From NCBI GenBank assembly GCA_013360985.1, contig JABWAM010000072.1, positions 1-10,284 on the forward strand: 10,284 nucleotides of DNA, written 5' to 3'. Numbering within the stretch: position 1 is the first letter of the stretch; each line of letters begins with the position of its first letter. The stretch is from Verrucomicrobiia bacterium (GTDB taxonomy: Bacteria > Verrucomicrobiota > Verrucomicrobiia > JABWAM01). Of the stretch, positions 6,892 through 10,284 are shown piece by piece. The position numbers and the translations under genes are program-made. The notes under the pieces are model-generated. The model was not told the DNA's origin. It saw only the letters and a list, made by a program, of their open reading frames with translations, and searched no databases.

Positions 6892-8800
6892 AGATGTCGT
6901 AGCTCACGCTGGCCAGGCGGCCGGTCTGGATCAGGTAATCGAGGATGTTTGCCGCCGATTCTTCAGGGGTTTGTTGATCGGTGCGCACCGTGATTTCGGC
7001 GTTTTCCGGTTCCTCGTAAGGCGCGGAGATTCCCGTAAAATGAGGGATTTCGCCCGCCCGCGCGCGAGCATAGAGTTTCTTCGGGTCGCGCGCTTCGCAG
7101 ACTTCCAGAGGGCAACGCACATACACCTCGAAGAAACGCACCTGCCCTTCCTTCATGATCTCGCGGACCCGCGCGCGGTCGGCGCGATAGGGAGAGATGA
7201 GAGAACTGATCACCACGAGGCCGGCGTCGGCCAGGAGGCGTCCCGCCTCGGCTGCGCGGCGGATGTTCTCCGAACGGTCTTCGGGGGAAAACCCGAGATC
7301 GGCGCTCAGGCCGTACCGGAGGTTGTCGCCGTCGAGGCGGTAGGCGTGGATGCCGCGATTGAAGAGTTCGCGTTCGAGCAGCCCGGCGATGGTGGATTTG
7401 CCCGAGCCTGAGAGGCCCGTGAGCCAGAGCACGGCGCCCTGATGGCCGTTGCGCAACGCGCGTTCGGACGCGAGAACCTCGCCCTTCGCCCACGTGAGGT
7501 TCTCGCTTTTCGGCCCCAATTCGGTGGCGCTCGCGCGTTGCGCCGCCACGACGACCCCGCCTCCGGAAACTTCGCGCCGGTCCACGAGCACGAACCGCCC
7601 CGTCTCGGCAATGGCGGCATGCGCATCGAGCGCGATCGGTTGCCGCGCGCGGATGACGATCTCCGCCACGTCGTTGCGCCGGATCTCTTTCGCGCCCGCG
7701 GAAGTTTCCTCCAAGGTCGAGGCGTCGATCACGCGTTCGATCGAACGGATCTCGCAGTCCACTTCCTGCGTGGTGAGCTTGAGTTTCACGCGGCGGCCGA
7801 TCCCCAGGGGTTCGCGACCCATCCAGAAAAGTTTCGCGGAAAACTCGCGGCAGACCGTCGCCGCATCCGCCTCGTGCGTCGCCATCTGTCCGCGTTCGAC
7901 GAAAATTTGCTCGGCGAGGGTGATCCCCACCGATTCTCCCGCCGAAGCGGCGAGGGTCGAAGGCGCGCTCCAGCGTTCGATGGTGTTGACGGCGCTCGAT
8001 TTGCCGCTCGGCCAGAAAACGAGGCGATCGCCGGCGCGCAGGGCGCCGGATTCGATTCGCCCCGCGAGGATGCGGCGATGATCGAAGCGATAGATGTCTT
8101 GAATGGGAAAACGCAACGGCAGATGCACGGGGCGCGGCGGCGCCTCGAAGGCGTCGAGCGCCTCGATGACGTTTCCGCCAGTGTACCAGGGCATCCGGGG
8201 GCTTCGCGCGACGAGGCCGTCGCCCTCTCGCGCGCAGATCGGGATGAAGGCGGAGGGGTTCAGGCCGAGGCGCGCGAGAAACGCCCTGTACTCGGTTTCG
8301 ATCCGGCGAAAGACCGTTTCGTCGAAGCCGCAGAGGTCCATCTTGTTCACGAGAACCGCGAGTTGGCGGATGCCCATCAGGCTCAAGAGAAACCCGTGAC
8401 GGCGGGACTGTTCCTGGACGCCTTCCTTCGCGTCAATGAGCAGGAGCGCGGCGGAGGCGTTCGCCGCGCCGGTGATCATATTCTTGAGGAACTCCTTGTG
8501 GCCGGGCGCGTCGATGATCACGTATTGGCGGCGCGGCGTGCGAAACCAGATTTGGGCGGTGTCGATGGTGATGTTCTGGTCCCGCTCCGCCTGAAGGCCG
8601 TCCATGAGGTTGGCGAACTCGAAAGGGACTCCGCGCCGGCGCGCGACCTCGACAAGCTGGTCGTACTTGCCTTCTGGAAGCGAGCCGGTGTCGTGGAAAA
8701 GGCGGCCGACGAACGTGGATTTTCCGTGGTCCACGTGGCCGACGATCACGATCTTGAGTTGCTCCTGCGGCGCGCAGGGCGAAGAGGGTTCGGGTGGCAT
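6890..8800 (-). CDS. cysNC: Bifunctional sulfate adenylyltransferase GTPase subunit / APS kinase (CysN-CysC fusion)
   Basis: A 636-residue cytoplasmic enzyme. With CysD, the N-terminal GTPase drives formation of APS from sulfate and ATP. The C-terminal domain phosphorylates APS to PAPS. GTPase motifs: G1 GHVDHGKST (21-29), DQNITID (74-80), G3 DAPGH (97-101), G4 NKMD (152-155). EF-Tu-like beta-barrel domains follow to ~430. The APS kinase domain (~450-636) has P-loop GLSGSGKST (462-470), LDGDNLR (489-495), GFSPEDR (503-509), SLISPYRADR (533-542) and DPKKLYARA (572-580), so it looks intact. G1 and G3 are EF-Tu-like rather than the usual GNVDDGKST and DTPGH of enterobacterial CysN. Other bacteria (I recall Geobacter) carry this variant. 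I start at ATG 8800. It is 52 bases after cysD, with no good ribosome site (GAGGAA is 21 bases away), so the start is moderately certain. The same frame stays open far upstream inside cysD, which is a shadow. Confidence 0.93.
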   Translation of the reverse strand: MPPEPSSPCAPQEQLKIVIVGHVDHGKSTFVGRLFHDTGSLPEGKYDQLVEVARRRGVPFEFANLMDGLQAERDQNITIDTAQIWFRTPRRQYVIIDAPGHKEFLKNMITGAANASAALLLIDAKEGVQEQSRRHGFLLSLMGIRQLAVLVNKMDLCGFDETVFRRIETEYRAFLARLGLNPSAFIPICAREGDGLVARSPRMPWYTGGNVIEALDAFEAPPRPVHLPLRFPIQDIYRFDHRRILAGRIESGALRAGDRLVFWPSGKSSAVNTIERWSAPSTLAASAGESVGITLAEQIFVERGQMATHEADAATVCREFSAKLFWMGREPLGIGRRVKLKLTTQEVDCEIRSIERVIDASTLEETSAGAKEIRRNDVAEIVIRARQPIALDAHAAIAETGRFVLVDRREVSGGGVVVAAQRASATELGPKSENLTWAKGEVLASERALRNGHQGAVLWLTGLSGSGKSTIAGLLERELFNRGIHAYRLDGDNLRYGLSADLGFSPEDRSENIRRAAEAGRLLADAGLVVISSLISPYRADRARVREIMKEGQVRFFEVYVRCPLEVCEARDPKKLYARARAGEIPHFTGISAPYEEPENAEITVRTDQQTPEESAANILDYLIQTGRLASVSYDI

Positions 8801-8852
8801 GCGGATGTGCGAATTCAGGATTTCCTCGGAGGGCGACAAAAGCGACGCGCGT

Positions 8853-9665
8853 TCACATGTAGCCGTCGCGACGCAGCTTTTCAAAGGCGTCCTCCGATTC
8901 CTTGTCTTGCGCGCGTCCGGCGCGTTCGGGGACCTTGGTGCGGCGGAGTTCCTCGACAATTTCCGCCACCGAACGCGCCGACGACTGGATGGGGAAGGTG
9001 CATGGGGCGCACCCGAGGCTCCGGTAGCGTTCGCCGCGCGCATTCGCGAAGTAGAGCGAAACGACGGGGATGTTCTCGCGCTGGATGTACTCCCAGACGT
9101 TGAGTTCGGTCCAGTGCAGGAGGGGATGGATGCGGATGTGCGTGCCGGGCTCGAAATCGGTCTTGAACTGGTCCCAGAGCTCGGGGGGTTGATCCTCCAC
9201 GTTCCATTCCATGTTCTTGTCGCGCGGCGAAAAGTAGCGCTCCTTGGCGCGCGTGGGGTCTTCGTCGCGGCGGACGCCAACGATCACGCCGGTGAACTTG
9301 TGTTTGTCGAGGACCATGCGCAGGCCGTCTTTCTTCAACGCGCCGCAGCATTCGACGCGGGTGAGCTTGCCGTTCGGATAGGTGCGTCCGTCGCGGAGGG
9401 CTTCTTCATTTTTTCCGACGATGAGTTGGAGGTTCCATTCCTTGGCGAGGCGGTCGCGAAAGACGATCATCTCCGGAATTTTATATGTTGTGTCCACGTG
9501 GACGAGCGGGAAGGGGACATGCCCGAAGAACGCCTTGCGGGCGAGCCAGAGCAGGACGCTCGAGTCCTTGCCGATGCTCCACAGCATCGCGAGGTTGTCG
9601 AATTTGTGAAAGGCCTCTCTGAGGATGAAGATGCTCTGGTTCTCGAGTTGATCGAGGGGGCTCAT
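8853..9665 (-). CDS. cysD: Sulfate adenylyltransferase subunit 2 (small, catalytic)
   Basis: A 270-residue cytoplasmic PP-loop ATP pyrophosphatase that adenylylates sulfate to APS, working as a heterodimer with the CysN GTPase encoded next. Visible features: the PP-loop SIGKDSSVLL (30-39), FPLVHVDTTYKIPEM (52-66), VECCGALKKDGL (104-115), the conserved RRDEDPTRAKERYFSPRD (132-149), HIRIHPLLHWTELNVWEYI (176-194), and RYRSLGCAPCTFPI near the end (213-226). Length is slightly below the ~300 residues usual in enterobacteria, but the domain is complete. I start at ATG 9665, because the frame upstream is an Arg/Pro-rich shadow inside cysH. That ATG overlaps the cysH stop as ATGA, implying translational coupling. 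There is no separate ribosome site. Confidence 0.94.
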   Translation of the reverse strand: MSPLDQLENQSIFILREAFHKFDNLAMLWSIGKDSSVLLWLARKAFFGHVPFPLVHVDTTYKIPEMIVFRDRLAKEWNLQLIVGKNEEALRDGRTYPNGKLTRVECCGALKKDGLRMVLDKHKFTGVIVGVRRDEDPTRAKERYFSPRDKNMEWNVEDQPPELWDQFKTDFEPGTHIRIHPLLHWTELNVWEYIQRENIPVVSLYFANARGERYRSLGCAPCTFPIQSSARSVAEIVEELRRTKVPERAGRAQDKESEDAFEKLRRDGYM

Positions 9666-10284
9666 GGATTCTTTTTGCGAGTGAAAGTGTGGATGCCGCA
9701 TTCGGTCTTGCCAAATCCCGTCCAACGTCCGGCGCGTTCGCCGGCGCCCGCGCCCGCGGGGCGGGTGCAGGGGTGGCAACCGATCGAGCGATACCCGCGG
9801 TCATGGAGCGGGTTCCAGGGCAAATGATGGCGGCGGAGATATTCCCAGACGCGCTCGCGGGGCCAGTGCGCCAGCGGATTGAGCTTCACCACGCGGCGGC
9901 CTTCGAGCCCCTCGACTTCGTGAAGCTCGACGACGGCGACGTCCGCGCGCGCGTCGGATTGTTCGCGGCGGAGCCCCGTGATCCAGCAATCGAGCGCGGA
10001 AAGTTTGCGCCGCAAAGGGAGCACCTTGCGGAGCGTGCAGCAGGCGTCCGGATCCCGCGTCCAGAGTTCTTCGCCGTGGAGGCGCGCTTGTTCGGCGACC
10101 GTGAACTCGGGTTCGACCGATTCGATGGAAATGCCGAGGCGCTCCTCCAAACGCCGTTTGAGTTCGAGGGTCTCGGGGAAAAGCAGGCCCGTATCGAGGG
10201 TGAAGCAGGGAAACTCGAATCCGAGCTCGCGGGCGAGATGCAGGATCACGATGCCCGCCCCTTGGAAGCTCGTGCCGATCGCGG
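9662..10284 (-). CDS. cysH: APS reductase, iron-sulfur type (CysH family), 5' end beyond the window
   Basis: A thioredoxin-dependent reductase converting activated sulfate to sulfite. The frame is open to the right edge (206 full codons visible). Reading inward it begins AIGTSFQGAGIVILHLARELG, so a GTG at 10249 is internal, not the start. Numbered from that GTG codon, it has FTLDTGLLFPET (16-27), a Cys pair ACCTLRK (69-75), GYRSIGCHPCTRP (152-164) and the active-site KTECGIH (181-187, C184). The CC...CxxC set (C70, C71, C158, C161) is the [4Fe-4S] ligand pattern of APS reductases. PAPS-specific enzymes of the E. coli type lack it, so APS is the likely substrate. It is the first visible gene of the minus-strand operon and is followed by cysD with a 4-base overlap. 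The missing N-terminus would hold the start and the PP-loop-like region. Confidence 0.9.
   Translation of the reverse strand, partial: AIGTSFQGAGIVILHLARELGFEFPCFTLDTGLLFPETLELKRRLEERLGISIESVEPEFTVAEQARLHGEELWTRDPDACCTLRKVLPLRRKLSALDCWITGLRREQSDARADVAVVELHEVEGLEGRRVVKLNPLAHWPRERVWEYLRRHHLPWNPLHDRGYRSIGCHPCTRPAGAGAGERAGRWTGFGKTECGIHTFTRKKNP

Noticed and set aside
7442..9103. 553-codon plus-strand frame antisense to cysNC
   Set aside because: The minus strand encodes unmistakable GTPase and APS kinase motifs. The plus frame is a GC-rich shadow.
8801..9280. N-terminal extension of the CysN-CysC protein to 9280
   Set aside because: The added 160 residues are an Arg/Ser/Pro-rich shadow of cysD in another frame. 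ATG 8800 gives a normal-length protein beginning shortly before the G1 motif.
1..10284. tRNA, rRNA, CRISPR array, insertion sequence or phage genes
   Set aside because: No cloverleaf, regularly spaced repeats, transposase or integrase motifs were seen on either strand.

Overview
The window is a GC-rich chromosomal segment from a Gram-negative bacterium. It encodes an outer-membrane beta-barrel protein ending in Phe and several signal peptides. The lineage cannot be fixed from sequence alone. The SLH-like/FecR-like protein, beta-barrel and tyrosine-kinase set, the EF-Tu-like CysN and the style of the intergenic repeats together suggest the PVC group, most likely Verrucomicrobiota. This is inference from remembered family patterns, not a search result.

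Layout from left to right. (1) At 1-194 (minus) lies the start of a secreted protein cut by the window edge. (2) At 195-693 is a roughly 500-base non-coding stretch with a possible promoter, nested GC-rich inverted repeats and a degenerate 52-base direct repeat. (3) At 694-1872 (minus) is an M20-family amidohydrolase. (4) At 1873-2152 is a divergent intergenic region with a small hairpin and a 9-bp inverted repeat. (5) At 2153-6869 (plus) is a tight three-gene operon: a periplasmic SLH-like/FecR-like protein, an outer-membrane beta-barrel, and a polysaccharide co-polymerase fused to a BY-type tyrosine kinase with a very tyrosine-rich tail. (6) Converging on it from the right (minus, 6890-10284) is an assimilatory sulfate operon: cysH (cut by the right edge), cysD, and a fused cysN-cysC gene.

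The plus-strand operon looks like the envelope part of an exopolysaccharide system. The inner-membrane Wzz/Wzc-like kinase would control chain assembly. The beta-barrel may form or support the outer-membrane exit, and the FecR-like protein is a candidate periplasmic link. No glycosyltransferase, Wzx/Wzy or Wza-type exporter is present in the window. The sulfate operon activates sulfate to APS (CysD plus the CysN domain). APS can then go to sulfite through an iron-sulfur type reductase (CysH) or to PAPS through the APS kinase domain. Having both outlets suggests a PAPS demand besides cysteine synthesis. Sulfation of the neighbouring polysaccharide is one untested possibility.

No RNA gene, CRISPR array, insertion sequence or phage gene was seen. 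The least explained parts are the SLH/FecR/beta-barrel/BY-kinase combination and the repeat-rich stretch at 195-693.
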